This document shows, one piece after another, positions 63,730 to 64,000 of a DNA stretch of 64,000 bases; positions within the stretch are counted from its first letter, which is position 1, and each line of letters opens with the position of its first letter. Source of the stretch: Cunninghamia lanceolata. Taxonomy: Eukaryota; Streptophyta; Pinopsida; Cupressales; Cupressaceae. The notes beneath the pieces were generated by a model, which saw only the letters and a list, made by a program, of their open reading frames with translations, was not told the DNA's origin and did not search any database. The DNA lies in the NCBI GenBank assembly GCA_027924645.1, contig BSBN01000334.1, positions 4,216,001 through 4,280,000 of the forward strand, in the 5' to 3' direction. A program made the position numbers and the translations under genes.

Positions 63730-64000
63730 TGTTGGTCATGATGTTAGTCATTCGTAAACATAGAATAAAAGTTACACAACAACCTTTACTCATCTTGAAA
63801 GATACGATGAATTCAAAGAATTCATGATCCCAAGTCTCCGTTGATTAGGTCTTAATCTACTGACGTTACTCAGTGGTTGATGTGTGTTGCTGTTTTCCAT
63901 TCAGGGGCCTTACGTGTTTCTGCAAAGTTCATCATCATTATCTTCAAATATCCTGCTCTGGATGTTTGCTCCGCATAAATCTCCAACAATTCTACCTCTG
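63730..64000 (-). repeat. 5' LTR of the Tat element, partial
   Basis: First 271 plus-strand bases of the second LTR, identical to 52,158-52,428 except for two transitions. The rest lies beyond the window. Confidence 0.95.

Larger units (their letters stand above)
52158..64000 (-). mobile_element. Young Tat-type Ty3/gypsy retrotransposon, 5' LTR running out of the window
   Basis: The left LTR begins TGTTGGTCATGATG at 52,158 and the same sequence restarts at 63,730. Over the 271 comparable bases the copies differ at two sites (52,183/63,755 and 52,290/63,862). The minus strand encodes gag, protease, plant/archaeal-type RNase H, RT, gypsy RNase H and integrase. There is no chromodomain, and a 1.6-kb non-coding stretch separates pol from the 3' LTR. 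If the LTR is 2,438 bp as inferred, the element spans about 14 kb and ends near 66.17 kb. The extra RNase H and large size place it in the Tat group. Confidence 0.93.

Overview
This is plant nuclear DNA of the kind found in very large genomes. It is AT-rich, almost empty of host genes, and built from LTR retrotransposons in several layers of nesting and decay. Nothing looks bacterial or viral. Element sizes, the crowding of retroelements and the Tat-type element point to a seed plant with a big genome. A gymnosperm is my guess from general character, not something the sequence proves.

Layout. 1-10.8 kb: old intergenic DNA with one decayed acidic reading frame, short tandem repeats and a cluster of AT hairpins. 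10.8-14.3 kb: a gutted Ty1/copia remnant between diverged ~166-bp terminal repeats, carrying a ~680-bp minisatellite. 14.4-15.9 kb (minus): the only recognisable host gene, a GRAS-family transcription factor with an in-frame TGA just before its SAW motif. 17.2-17.5 kb: a complete 307-bp miniature LTR element (TRIM) with perfect 5-bp target-site duplications. 17.75-37.0 kb: a LARD-like element with LTRs of more than 5 kb and no recognisable pol. Its 5' LTR is split by a 5'-truncated copia (21.2-26.1 kb), and its 3' LTR is cut off at 37,005. 37.0-39.25 kb: LTR-like promoter and leader DNA, into which a complete but dead 5.6-kb chromovirus (39.25-44.9 kb, minus) inserted with TSD TATCT. 45.5-49.0 kb (minus): a second 5'-truncated copia related to the first. 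49.4-50.2 kb (minus): a decayed plant-mobile-domain (PMD) coding stretch flanked by GATCTCC-type palindromes. 52.16 kb to the window end (minus): a young, very large Ty3/gypsy element of Tat type that runs out of the window.

The most informative element is the last one. One 7-kb reading frame holds gag, protease, an archaeal/plant-type RNase H with all four acidic catalytic residues placed before the reverse transcriptase, then RT, a catalytically impaired gypsy RNase H, and integrase. The frame is interrupted by UAG, UAG, UAG and UGA. The first stop, between gag and protease, sits in a UAG-CAA context like that of leaky stops. A Cys/His module of the form C-x2-H-...-H-x4-C occurs three times. 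The inferred 2.4-kb LTR has four TGACGTCA sites in its U3. The two LTRs differ at 2 of the 271 positions that can be compared, so the insertion is recent.

Order of events readable from the nesting: the LARD is older than the copia in its 5' LTR; the LTR-like DNA at 37-39 kb is older than the chromovirus; the Tat element is the youngest dated insertion. All boundaries were read by eye from terminal repeats, primer-binding sites, polypurine tracts and target duplications. No alignment or database search was run.
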